IMG/VR virus record: IMGVR_UViG_3300035158_000510
Coordinates: 1 to 29,864 of that record
DNA length: 29,864 bases
DNA from: a virus
Direction: 5' to 3' (one strand)
In this document: positions 22,000-29,849 of the stretch, piece after piece
Position numbering within the stretch: position 1 is the first letter of the stretch
Layout: each line of letters starts with the position of its first letter
Notes under the pieces: generated by a model
The model's database searches: none
The model's input: the letters and a program-made list of their open reading frames with translations, nothing else
What the model was told of the DNA's origin: nothing
Translations under genes and position numbers: made by a program

Positions 22000-22701
22000 A
22001 TGTATAACTGGAAAAAAACACAGAAGATAGCCGTTAAACCCCAGCAGAAGTATCTGCGGGATGAGACTGTCGGCCCCAAAGGTGGTGATGATAACGAGCC
22101 TATTCATGAGAAGAGGCTGCCTCACCGCGATGGGTTCGAACAGACCACAACTGAAGATCAAATGGGCACTCGGGCTTCAGGTGATGCTCCCATTATTGAA
22201 AAAGTTTTGAATGAAGCCAACGGTAAATACATCGATCACCGCAGCGACACAACCTGGCTCAGTGTTCCTCCGATTGCAGCTTTGGTAGAAAAGATGCGAC
22301 AAGCTCGTTTTGATAAGGACTGGGAAGTAATGAAGAAGCCGCATTGGAGCCAAGGATCAGAGCATAAAACTCAACAAGGCTCTTTGCCCAAGTGGCCCAA
22401 GAACGCTCCGCAACATAACAAAATAGTTCTTGAGAATGACCCGAGTCGTTTTAGCAGTCTAGATGCTAACGAAACACAATTGACGGGAGGCAACGTGAAA
22501 CCTCTGATTGGAGACATTACTACCGCAGATATTGACCGAGTGGCCTATGGTATCAAAACCGGTGAAGCCATTGATTTTGATACGGCCATCGTTGCTATTC
22601 TAAAACAAGCAGATTCCGAGAAGCGCGAATTGTCATCAATTGAACGAAAGGCTGTCGCCGATTTGAAACTTGCAAGAACAAAAAACCTGCTGTCAAAATG
22701 A
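22000..22701 (+). CDS. Unknown protein after terminase
   Basis: A 233-residue protein. The ATG at 22000 is supported by GGAGA 8 bases upstream; a TTG at 21952 would be a poor alternative. It begins MYNWKKTQKIAVKPQQKY, close to the MNW..K..AQ signature of other genes in this block. The body is hydrophilic and low in hydrophobic residues (GPKGGDDNEPIHEKRLPHRD, then KWPKNAPQHNK), with a helical C-terminal third (from about 160, TTADIDRVAYGIKTGEAIDF). No known domain recognised. Being directly after TerL, it could be a portal-adjacent or scaffolding protein, but it is too small for a portal. It shares an ATGA overlap with the next gene. Confidence 0.6.
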   Translation: MYNWKKTQKIAVKPQQKYLRDETVGPKGGDDNEPIHEKRLPHRDGFEQTTTEDQMGTRASGDAPIIEKVLNEANGKYIDHRSDTTWLSVPPIAALVEKMRQARFDKDWEVMKKPHWSQGSEHKTQQGSLPKWPKNAPQHNKIVLENDPSRFSSLDANETQLTGGNVKPLIGDITTADIDRVAYGIKTGEAIDFDTAIVAILKQADSEKRELSSIERKAVADLKLARTKNLLSK

Positions 22702-23195
22702 AGCGAATAGTTAGTTCACAAATCAAAACTGCTCTTTGGCCCGGTGGCCAGTTGCTTCAGGATTATGAATGGAAGCGGCTGGAGGAAGGGCTTTGGGGTG
22801 GCAAACCTCACTCTCGCCTAAGAGAGGATAGTGGCTCTCCACGCAAAAACGTCATGTTGTATCCTGGCCTTGGCTCTCAGTGGCGGGAAAACAACCCTGG
22901 TGCTGGCATGGGGCCAGAAGAGAAAAAGCAAGAAGAACCCCGCAGAGGAATAGGTTCCGGGTATAATGATGGGAGTGCAGCGGTCTATCAGGATGCTATC
23001 GAAGCGGGGCCTGGGCATTCACCGAAATTGCCCGAGCCATATTCGGGGCATCATAACGAACTGTTTTTGGACTTGGATATCAAAAACCCGACAGAAAGTA
23101 AATTCCGTGATAAACTGATTCGTGATCATCTGAGAAGAACAATGAATCAAAAGCCCGCTCGAATTCATAAGCGGTATTCTGTAGACAGAAGCTGA
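22698..23195 (+). CDS. Unknown hydrophilic protein, virion block
   Basis: A 165-residue protein overlapping the previous gene by 4 bases (ATGA), so translationally coupled. It starts MKRIVSSQIKTALWPGGQL, again with basic residues and a Q/A near position 8-12. The centre (about 40-110) is Gly/Pro/Glu-rich and probably disordered (GMGPEEKKQEEPRRGIGSGY), and the C-terminus is basic and helical (FRDKLIRDHLRRTMNQKPAR). No known domain recognised. A minor structural or assembly protein is the simplest reading of its position. Confidence 0.6.
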   Translation: MKRIVSSQIKTALWPGGQLLQDYEWKRLEEGLWGGKPHSRLREDSGSPRKNVMLYPGLGSQWRENNPGAGMGPEEKKQEEPRRGIGSGYNDGSAAVYQDAIEAGPGHSPKLPEPYSGHHNELFLDLDIKNPTESKFRDKLIRDHLRRTMNQKPARIHKRYSVDRS

Positions 23196-23209
23196 TTAAG
23201 GAGCCTGAA

Positions 23210-24166
23210 ATGATTATCAAAGGAACACCTCGCATTCGAGGTATGCTAGATCTCCCTAACATCAAAAAGCAGATCGGCAGAAACGATAGCATCCCAGTAA
23301 GCGATGTCGAATTTTGGAGTTCAGACGTTCAAATCGCTCTGAAGATGGGATATCTTACCGCTGTCGGAAATGTCGAACGATATCCTGATGCAAAAGGTGA
23401 AGTTGAAAGAGTTATCAAGCTGGTCAACAGACATAAGTCCCCATTGAATATACCAAGTCAAACGAACGCCATCCCGCCCGGAGCGCAGTTTACATTGCGT
23501 GAATCCGAATTGCAGAATGCTGATATTCGCACCGCCATCTCCAGAGGTATTATTGGCGTGGTTAACACTGTCGATGTTGATAACGCCAGCGAAGGCTTTG
23601 TGAAACTTGGCAAAAACAAGCCAGCAGTGCCTCAGAAATCCGCAGTGCCCGAGGCACCACAGGCTCCGGAAGCTCCACAGCCGCCAGAAGAGGTAGTGCA
23701 AAATCTTAGTTCTGCTCAAAGGGCATTATTAGAGGCCGCACGGAAAAGCCAAGAAGCCAAGCAAAAGGCTCAGAAGGTCTTGGATACCAACGAAGAGATT
23801 TCTACGGCCCCAAAGGTTATCGAGGATAAACCTGCTACTGCCGCTGTAGAGCCAGCCAATGTGATTAATACGGAGAATCCCGCCCCGATACAGCCCAAGG
23901 ATGCTCTTGGCAAATCTGTGGTTTTCAATCCGACTGGCGACAAGCCACTCCGAATCATGAAAAACGCATCAGTGGTCAAGCAGAAGAAAGAAGGGATTAC
24001 ATTTGTAGATAAAGAACAACAAGAAGAAAGGGTTCAAAGTCACCCCACTCTCAAACCTCAGAAAGAGGAAGAGTTTGAGCTTTTGGATCTCGAAGATGTC
24101 GGCAGGAAGCGGAATCCCAACCTGCCTCCACAAACGGAAACCAACGAGGTAGAACCGGTTGAATAA
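23210..24166 (+). CDS. Virion-block protein with a duplicated N-terminal domain and a Pro/Ala/Glu-rich tail
   Basis: A 318-residue protein with AAGGAG upstream of the ATG. Two similar segments are visible: residues about 32-53 (SDVEFWSSDVQIALKMGYLT) and about 97-118 (ESELQNADIRTAISRGIIGV), both with the pattern E-two-residues-x-D-[VI]-x-x-A-[LI]-x-x-G, suggesting a tandem fold. After about 130 the chain becomes low-complexity (PEAPQAPEAPQPPEE), followed by a helical Ala/Lys segment (SAQRALLEAARKSQEAKQKA) and a charged, probably disordered tail. The layout (compact head plus long flexible tail) suits a capsid- or tail-associated linker protein. No known family recognised. Its stop overlaps the start of the next small ORF. 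Confidence 0.6.
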   Translation: MIIKGTPRIRGMLDLPNIKKQIGRNDSIPVSDVEFWSSDVQIALKMGYLTAVGNVERYPDAKGEVERVIKLVNRHKSPLNIPSQTNAIPPGAQFTLRESELQNADIRTAISRGIIGVVNTVDVDNASEGFVKLGKNKPAVPQKSAVPEAPQAPEAPQPPEEVVQNLSSAQRALLEAARKSQEAKQKAQKVLDTNEEISTAPKVIEDKPATAAVEPANVINTENPAPIQPKDALGKSVVFNPTGDKPLRIMKNASVVKQKKEGITFVDKEQQEERVQSHPTLKPQKEEEFELLDLEDVGRKRNPNLPPQTETNEVEPVE

Positions 24167-24350
24167 ACTGATTTCATTGTCTGATTCGCATTGGGTCTGT
24201 CTCTACGCCAGCTTGTCCCCTGAAAATGAGAGGACTTTGAAGGGGTATTTCAGAAGTATATACCCCAGGGAGTATGTGCGAAAGCTCGTAGCTGCGTTAG
24301 AGGACTCAAATGTTCAACATAGTAAAGTCTCAGGCAAACGAACTCAATAA
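24159..24350 (+). CDS. Small unknown protein
   Basis: A 63-residue ORF from TTG 24159, overlapping the previous stop by 8 bases, with GAGG 9 bases upstream. It reads MNKLISLSDSHWVCLYASLS, then a basic-aromatic segment (RTLKGYFRSIYPREYVRKLV) and a polar end. No known domain. It also overlaps the next gene (24310) by 41 bases, which is long for this window, so its last residues may be fortuitous. The amino-acid pattern looks natural, but without homologues the call is tentative. Confidence 0.45.
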   Translation: MNKLISLSDSHWVCLYASLSPENERTLKGYFRSIYPREYVRKLVAALEDSNVQHSKVSGKRTQ

Positions 24351-25080
24351 AGCTTCACCGCAAGACCTGCTTCTACAAGAGCTTAAAGTCCTCGATATTC
24401 AGCCACAGGCTGATGAATGGTTTATGGACATTGGGGATGAGCAAATCTCATCTTCCTCAGGTGAGTGCTCCGAGCATATCAAAGCTGCCATACATGAGCT
24501 TAAGGAACATTTGTGGCAAGCCTGGATTGACCTAGGTCATTTGGCTGTCGTGATTGTCGAGAATGGAGCCGGGAATAACGGCGGGATTGATAATCTACTG
24601 TTCCTAAACGCAGTCAAAAAGTCATACCTATTCTCTCGAAACTTCAGCGACTTGGAGGAGATCACTGACGACCTTCAAGCGCTTTTTCATATAGACGCGG
24701 CTGAGGTGCATGAGAACCTGATATCGAAATTCAATGCCAAGTATCTGGGAATCCGGTTGATTCATCATCTCATCATGCGGGAGATTTATCGGTCAAAGGT
24801 TCTAAAGCGATACATGCAACTACATAAGAGCGCCCAGATATCAGGCCCATGGGCCAATCTGGACTTACCCATGAAAGAGCGGGTATGGGAGTGGGAAGAG
24901 GATGAAGAGTATTTCGACATGCGTGGTCGAGCCCGGCGGAATCAGACCCGTTATAACCCGGAATACGATGCTCAGGGATTTTACTATATCTGGCAGGATC
25001 TAACTCGTGACCCATATACGTTTGAGGACTTCAAGAAAGATTCGCCATACAAGTCTCGGCATCTGATAACGATACCATAA
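24310..25080 (+). CDS. Unknown protein, virion block
   Basis: A 256-residue protein with AGAGG shortly before the ATG. It starts MFNIVKSQANELNKAS, a variant of the shared N-terminal signature. Residues about 55-175 appear helical (HIKAAIHELKEHLWQAWIDL, later NAKYLGIRLIHHLIMREIYR), and the C-terminal part has many Trp, Tyr, Glu and Arg residues (WEWEEDEEYFDMRGRARRNQ). No recognised domain and no membrane segment. Its stop codon overlaps the start of the next gene in TAATG, pointing to coupled translation with the ADP-ribosyltransferase-like protein. Confidence 0.6.
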   Translation: MFNIVKSQANELNKASPQDLLLQELKVLDIQPQADEWFMDIGDEQISSSSGECSEHIKAAIHELKEHLWQAWIDLGHLAVVIVENGAGNNGGIDNLLFLNAVKKSYLFSRNFSDLEEITDDLQALFHIDAAEVHENLISKFNAKYLGIRLIHHLIMREIYRSKVLKRYMQLHKSAQISGPWANLDLPMKERVWEWEEDEEYFDMRGRARRNQTRYNPEYDAQGFYYIWQDLTRDPYTFEDFKKDSPYKSRHLITIP

Positions 25081-25553
25081 TGAACTGGTTAAAGAAAACA
25101 GCCCTGTCGCACGTTGATTTATTGAAGTCATATGGCGTCCAGATCGAGAACGGTTTGGCCATCGTATATCGTGGGACGGATGTCCCGAACCAGGTTCAGG
25201 AAGACTTGCGTTATGGCGATTTTTTGTCAGCCGCAGAACATGGGACTGACGTGACAGGTAACCTGGCGGCAGATTCGTATGGTCAATATGTCTACCGATT
25301 TGAGATTCGACCTGAATATCTCAAGATTACCAACGGAGAACTTCAGTATATTGGCCCGTCTTACAGTGTTCAAGGAGAGAAGTATCCAGGCGAGATTTAC
25401 AGAGCCTTCAACGATGCCCTGGGTAGCAACTATACATCCGATGAGATTGACGCAATGCCCGAAGGAGAAATAGCCCGCACCGCTCGTATGGCTTTGTTGG
25501 GTGGTAAAGAAGAGTTTGAGACTCTAATGCGGAGACACCGTGGGATAGCATGA
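25080..25553 (+). CDS. Possible ADP-ribosyltransferase-fold protein
   Basis: A 157-residue protein starting MNWLKKTALSHVDLLKSYG, the shared signature, with a TAATG overlap to the previous gene. The body reads AIVYRGTDVP, then LRYGDFLSAAEHGTD, SYGQYVYRFEI, and LKITNGELQYIG. The order YRG, a GD-F-L-S strand, then later strands ending in an acidic residue resembles the small ADP-ribosyltransferase-like proteins common in phages. The expected R-S-E triad could be R31 (YRG), S in FLS, and the Glu in NGELQY, but this is my reading and not proven. If correct it might modify a host protein, or act inside the virion as an ejected effector. Otherwise unknown. Confidence 0.4.
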   Translation: MNWLKKTALSHVDLLKSYGVQIENGLAIVYRGTDVPNQVQEDLRYGDFLSAAEHGTDVTGNLAADSYGQYVYRFEIRPEYLKITNGELQYIGPSYSVQGEKYPGEIYRAFNDALGSNYTSDEIDAMPEGEIARTARMALLGGKEEFETLMRRHRGIA

Positions 25554-26386
25554 CTAAAGAAGAAATCGTCAACCGAGAGTTACTCATAGATGAAGTGATT
25601 GCTCATCTTCGACACTTCACTCAGTTGTATGGTATAGACTCTCTTTTTGTGGTTGGTGGATATTGCCGAGCATTAGCGATGGGTCGCCGATGGGAGGCTA
25701 ATGATATCGATGTCGCTTCTGCTTATCACGAGCAAGCGATTCAACTGGGCGGGCTTTTTGCGTCTGAAGAGCTGAATATGATGCCGAAGTTCTATCAACG
25801 CACCGGAACAGCAGCAATCGAATATAAGTCAGAAAATGGTTCTATCAAAGTTGAATTTCAAGGAAAGAGCGCTCAGTCTTACATGCATAACCAGGAAGTT
25901 AAGGACTATTTGCACCAGTCCAATGTGGATGACGTTCCTTTGATGAACAACCTGTATGGACGTGATTTCACTATTAACACTCTGGTTTATTCGCCAGTCA
26001 AGGATGAGCTTTACGATCCCTTAGATAAAGCCGTCAGAGATCTAAAACGTAAACGCATTATTTCTGTTCTTCCGCCGGATATGCTGACGAAGTATAACCC
26101 ACTGGCCATTCTGAGAGCTATTCGGTTCGCTGTGACATATGACTTCTTCATCGAAGCGAATTTACGTAAAGAGATGAAAAGGAATCTACATCTGCTTCCA
26201 GAGATGATTACCCATGAGAGGATTGTCAAGGAAATGGTTCGTATCTTGAAGATAGATGCAGTAAAAGCGTTAGATATGTTCAAGCGATTTGGGCTCGGGA
26301 AGTTGTTGATAGACGAGGAAATAGAGCATTTTCTAGAGTTAGGAGCTAAGGATGATGACAAAGAAAAAAGCACAGTCGCTGCTTGA
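25550..26386 (+). CDS. CCA-adding enzyme / poly(A)-polymerase-like nucleotidyltransferase (class II)
   Basis: A 278-residue nucleotidyltransferase. The head domain has VVGGYCRALAMGRRW (GG at 36-37, R40) and NDIDVA with the two metal-binding aspartates (D52, D54). Further on are GRDFTINTLVY (about 137-147, usually RRDFTINAL), DPLDKAVRDLKRKRI, and NPLAILRAIRFA (about 184-195), the neck motif. Bacterial members add CCA to tRNA 3' ends or A tails to RNA. At 278 residues it is shorter than typical bacterial enzymes (near 400), lacking much of the tail domain that binds the tRNA elbow. It starts in an ATGA overlap with the previous gene. Among virion-type genes its place is unusual; tRNA 3'-end repair would complement the RNA ligase and HD-Pnk upstream. 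Confidence 0.87.
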   Translation: MTKEEIVNRELLIDEVIAHLRHFTQLYGIDSLFVVGGYCRALAMGRRWEANDIDVASAYHEQAIQLGGLFASEELNMMPKFYQRTGTAAIEYKSENGSIKVEFQGKSAQSYMHNQEVKDYLHQSNVDDVPLMNNLYGRDFTINTLVYSPVKDELYDPLDKAVRDLKRKRIISVLPPDMLTKYNPLAILRAIRFAVTYDFFIEANLRKEMKRNLHLLPEMITHERIVKEMVRILKIDAVKALDMFKRFGLGKLLIDEEIEHFLELGAKDDDKEKSTVAA

Positions 26387-26837
26387 TTTCATTAACGTTT
26401 TGCCTTTTCAGGCAATCCAGATTATCCCTCGTTCTCCTATCACCAATAAAGAGGCCAAGGCTCTTTTCTCTATTTGGAACAGTGAAAAAGACCCATCCGG
26501 TTACCAAACTGTCCCCGAAGATGTTGATCCTATGGTCGTAGCAGCCTTGACCACCAAAGGAATGGTCAACAACAAACCGCTCAGTAGAATTGGAGAGAGC
26601 GGAAACCCCGTTAGGACTGTAGAGATAACTGGCAAAGGCAAGACTATCATCCGCAATATCATTTTGCACGCTGAGAAGTCATCGTTTGAAAATAACGACT
26701 TTGACTTCAACTACGAGTTTATACACAGGGCATCTGACAATAGTCAGGGCAAAATAGCATCTGTGGTCAACCAGACATGTGCCAACTGGGTACAACGAGC
26801 ATTCAGACATGGAATTACTCCTGAGAGCGACAAATAA
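26352..26837 (+). CDS. Unknown protein, virion block
   Basis: A 161-residue protein starting inside the end of the nucleotidyltransferase gene (35-base overlap), with AGGAG 7 bases before the ATG at 26352. It begins MMTKKKAQSLLDFINVLPFQ. There is a central part that looks like a small winged-helix or mixed fold (PMVVAALTTKGMVNNKPLSR followed by VRTVEITGKGKTIIRNIILH), then a polar C-terminus (NYEFIHRASDNSQ). The TTKG...EITGKG pattern recalls marR-like wings, but the match is too weak to name. A 58-base gap without features follows. Confidence 0.55.
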   Translation: MMTKKKAQSLLDFINVLPFQAIQIIPRSPITNKEAKALFSIWNSEKDPSGYQTVPEDVDPMVVAALTTKGMVNNKPLSRIGESGNPVRTVEITGKGKTIIRNIILHAEKSSFENNDFDFNYEFIHRASDNSQGKIASVVNQTCANWVQRAFRHGITPESDK

Positions 26838-26895
26838 AAGGGTTAGAAGAAAAGTAGAGCGGGACTTTCAGTGGTATGACACTTACTAAGGTCAA

Positions 26896-27162
26896 ATGCT
26901 GCATGGCCGCGGCGGAGAGATGAGGTTCAAATACGTTCCCAAGCTCAAAAGAAGCATTCCCTACATCGTTGATGCAGAGGAATGGGTCACAGAAAACAAC
27001 TATGATGAGATAGCCGAGTGGGTTAAAAAGAACGGATTTCCAGTGGTTGAATCTGCTCCTAGATACTTCATTACCGTCGAAATCCCGGCAAGTGATTTCG
27101 ATGATACCACAAGGGAACTTTACAATAAAAAAATTCTTTTCGACTGGGAGACTAACGGATGA
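26896..27162 (+). CDS. Small unknown protein
   Basis: An 88-residue protein. The ATG at 26896 has AAGG 4 bases upstream; an internal ATG at 26920 lies too close (2 bases) to a GGAG, so the first start is kept, but MRFKYVPKL from 26920 is possible. The sequence is compact and globular, with DAEEWVTENNYDEIAEWVKK (helical) and APRYFITVEIPASDFDD (strand). No recognised family. It ends in an ATGA overlap with the DUF192 gene, so the two may function together. Confidence 0.6.
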   Translation: MLHGRGGEMRFKYVPKLKRSIPYIVDAEEWVTENNYDEIAEWVKKNGFPVVESAPRYFITVEIPASDFDDTTRELYNKKILFDWETNG

Positions 27163-27530
27163 CTAAGCTTTCACTAGAGGTTGCGGATACACCTGCTGCC
27201 CTTGCTCAGGGACTAATGTTTCGAAAAGATCTGCCTAAGAACCAAGGAATGCTTTTCAAGTTTCCTAGGATTCTAGAGGCTAATTTCTGGGGAAAGAACA
27301 CATACATTCCGCTGGACATTGCCTTTATTGACGATAGAAATGTGATTACTGCAATCAAACCTATCACCCCTATGTCTACAAAGATGGTCAGAAGCGATGG
27401 TGACTGTGTGATGGCCGTTGAAGCCCACGCTGGCTTTTTTGATAAGAACAATATCTTTCCGGGGCATATAATTGACTTCATCAAAGATAAGGAAGGCAAA
27501 GAGATAGAGGCAGTTTTCAAGGTAGACTAA
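27159..27530 (+). CDS. DUF192-family protein
   Basis: A 123-residue protein that matches the DUF192 pattern along its whole length: LEVADTPAALAQGLMFRKDL (GLM-x-R), GMLFKFP, FWGKNTYIPLDIAFID (usually FWMKNT..PLDI.FID), a middle TAIKPITPMS, and a VMAVEAHAGFF region followed by GHIIDF. DUF192 proteins are small beta-barrel proteins, often exported, of unknown biochemical role, and appear in some phages. This one has no signal peptide. The ATGA overlap joins it to the gene before, and the next gene's ATG directly follows its stop. Confidence 0.85.
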   Translation: MTKLSLEVADTPAALAQGLMFRKDLPKNQGMLFKFPRILEANFWGKNTYIPLDIAFIDDRNVITAIKPITPMSTKMVRSDGDCVMAVEAHAGFFDKNNIFPGHIIDFIKDKEGKEIEAVFKVD

Positions 27531-28091
27531 ATGCTCAAAGTGTGCAGTTCACAACTCTCGAAGATCGCTCAGGATTGGATGGACGAGATCCGGGATGTGG
27601 ACTGGGGTGATGATGAGCCAGATGCTCCCGGGATTGTCAATGAGGAGAATCTGGATGATTATCTCGTAGATGAAATAGAAGACGATACGGAACAGCCTCC
27701 ACCAACCCCACCTGGCAGACATCCGGTTCCCACGGAAGTGGATGAAATACGAGAGGAAATCCCCACCGCTAACGAACTGCTTGGTATCCCAGAAGGAACA
27801 AAAGAAATTCCATATAGGTCACCTCAGCAGCTATTGTATGACGCCATGGACGCTGCTGAGGTGGTCTCTTTTGAATATACGAACAGACACGGCAATTATG
27901 CCGGATTACGAACTGTAGAGCCCCATTACGCCTTTGTCGCTCAAACTACAGGCAACGAGGTGGTGGTGACCTTAGATAGAGACGTGAATGACATCCGTGC
28001 CTTTATCATAGGAAATATCCATCCAGGGGGCGTAAGGTATGAAGGCATAAACTTCTCGCCTCGTGCAGAGATAATGAGAGGGGTTGCATAG
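27531..28091 (+). CDS. Unknown protein with a WYL-like C-terminal domain
   Basis: A 186-residue protein starting directly after the previous stop. The N-terminus, MLKVCSSQLSKIAQDWMDEI, again has a basic stretch then AQ near residue 14. Residues about 20-80 are acidic and proline-rich (DDTEQPPPTPPGRHPVPTEV), probably disordered. From about 97, LLYDAMDAAEVVSFEYTNRH, followed by GLRTVEPHYAFVAQ and DIRAFIIGNIHPGG, resembles a WYL domain (V.F.Y strand, R.VEP, then R.F...I), a ligand-binding module of bacterial regulators and phage-defence proteins. There is no DNA-binding domain with it. The WYL reading is a pattern impression and needs a profile search. Confidence 0.45.
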   Translation: MLKVCSSQLSKIAQDWMDEIRDVDWGDDEPDAPGIVNEENLDDYLVDEIEDDTEQPPPTPPGRHPVPTEVDEIREEIPTANELLGIPEGTKEIPYRSPQQLLYDAMDAAEVVSFEYTNRHGNYAGLRTVEPHYAFVAQTTGNEVVVTLDRDVNDIRAFIIGNIHPGGVRYEGINFSPRAEIMRGVA

Positions 28092-28100
28092 GAGAATAAA

Positions 28101-29849
28101 ATGGATAGTTTGCAGGGCTATTTACTTGAACTATCCGACCGACTTGACAAGCAGGGCAAACTAGCTTGTGCGGATGCTGTCGATGATCTAATCAAAACAG
28201 CATCCTTGCAGAAATTAGCCCAGTATGTCGGAGTTATCGGATACGTTCTGAAGCAAAATCGAGCTATGGGTAACTGTATTCGCAAAAAGCGAGCAGCCTC
28301 AAAAGCTCCGATGCAAGAAGTTGTTCTTGACTGCCTGAAAGAATATCAAGATGGACAGGATTACCATGATACTGAGTGGACTTCAAAATACGCTCAGGTC
28401 ATCCAACAGGAGCCACAAAAGTTTGATGTGGCCCATCTATTTTTCCTGTCAACAGTAGGAGAGAACGACAATATCAACGATCACATTGATAAAGTCGAAA
28501 AAGTAGCTGTGATGCTCGAAGAGAACGGCATTCAAGAGGAAGTCTTTTCCTCAATGCTGGGTCACATTGGGACTTTGAGTAATATCTTATCGAAAGATTC
28601 AGCGACCCACGCAAATTTTAAGTTAGCCGCGTCCCCAAGAGGATGGTGGTCGCGCTTCTGGAACCCGAGCGGAGTAAGCTTCAATCCGAGATCGTGGTCT
28701 AGAAGCGTTCGGGAACGCGGCCAAGATTTAGACGCCATCCAAGAGCTAGATGCGATACTGGATAATTTGACTTCCGTTACTCGTATCACACAGCAAATCA
28801 AAACACGAATTCATCGTCTACAAGCTGAATCTACTGGCTATACAGCCGGATCCGGCAAAGAGCTAGACTGGACTAGACAGCCTGCACAAGAAGATATTGA
28901 TGTAATTCAAACATTGACCAGGAAGATAGGGGAACTTCAGCCAGAGGATTGGAACCGCAGTCTTTTAGCCCTGCAACAGCTTAATCATTTGCTTGAAAAT
29001 ACTCCTGTTCATAATGAATACAACCAGCAAATCTTCAGCCGAGCCAAAAAGGCCATTGCCCCAATCTTTGCCTCCATGGAGACAGTCTACGAGAGCATAA
29101 GCTCCATACAAGAAGATATGCAAAGCTTGCGAACACGGGCGCCCATCTTAGGCAGAGCATCGGGCCTGACAGATGAAGGGCGGCGCAATCCCTTCGGGCA
29201 GGTCTCACCTGCCGAAGAATATGCTGTGCTCCAAGAAGTGTTAGAACGTTTGTATGAGAACCCTATGAATTCTAAAGCTCAATGGTATGCCCAAAAGGCC
29301 CATGGTCGGCTATGGGATAAGCTGCGTTACATTGAGAGAGGTTCTGATACAGGTATGGAAAGTTGGTTGCAAACCCCGACAATGCCAAACGATTATGGGG
29401 ATACATATGAAGATGAAACCCGTGAAACACCGGAGACATCAGGGACTCCTGTAGCAGAGGAGTCAGTGGATAACGAAGGGGTTGAGCGGCTATACAACGA
29501 GATTGACACTGAAGCAGTAGACAGGGTTTTGGCTGACCCAAATACATATTCGAGCATCCTCTATCTATTGGGCATGTTGAGTGACGCTCTTCAGGGCAAT
29601 GCGCGACAGGTCATCTCAGAGTTTAGAGAAGCCCTCAAGCAATGGAAAGAAGTAGGAAGAAGCGAAAATAACGATGAAAGTAACCCTGGCGATCATGTTG
29701 ACAGCTTACTCAATGATCTAACTGCTGAAAGTTCAAAATTTGGGTTGGATAAAAGCGTCATCCAGGTAAGCGACCTGGTAAAAGCTGCCGATTTGATTGA
29801 CGAAATAGACGAAAACGTAGCTGATATACTAGATGAGTTCATTAAATAA
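28101..29849 (+). CDS. Large helical virion-block protein of unknown function
   Basis: A 582-residue protein with AGGAG before the ATG. It begins MDSLQGYLLELSDRLDKQGK, then LACADAVDDLIKTASLQKLA, a helical start often seen in proteins of large phages. Two helical regions flank a basic-aromatic patch (about 178-200, RGWWSRFWNPSGVSFNPRSW). Residues about 205-345 look like long helices or coiled coil (LDAIQELDAILDNLTSVTRI, then LRTRAPILGRASG), and about 430-470 is acidic and disordered (DYGDTYEDETRETPETSGTP). It ends in a helical, acidic tail. No enzyme motif is visible. Given its size and position it may be a structural or internal virion protein. It is complete: the stop is 15 bases before the window edge. 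Confidence 0.6.
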   Translation: MDSLQGYLLELSDRLDKQGKLACADAVDDLIKTASLQKLAQYVGVIGYVLKQNRAMGNCIRKKRAASKAPMQEVVLDCLKEYQDGQDYHDTEWTSKYAQVIQQEPQKFDVAHLFFLSTVGENDNINDHIDKVEKVAVMLEENGIQEEVFSSMLGHIGTLSNILSKDSATHANFKLAASPRGWWSRFWNPSGVSFNPRSWSRSVRERGQDLDAIQELDAILDNLTSVTRITQQIKTRIHRLQAESTGYTAGSGKELDWTRQPAQEDIDVIQTLTRKIGELQPEDWNRSLLALQQLNHLLENTPVHNEYNQQIFSRAKKAIAPIFASMETVYESISSIQEDMQSLRTRAPILGRASGLTDEGRRNPFGQVSPAEEYAVLQEVLERLYENPMNSKAQWYAQKAHGRLWDKLRYIERGSDTGMESWLQTPTMPNDYGDTYEDETRETPETSGTPVAEESVDNEGVERLYNEIDTEAVDRVLADPNTYSSILYLLGMLSDALQGNARQVISEFREALKQWKEVGRSENNDESNPGDHVDSLLNDLTAESSKFGLDKSVIQVSDLVKAADLIDEIDENVADILDEFIK

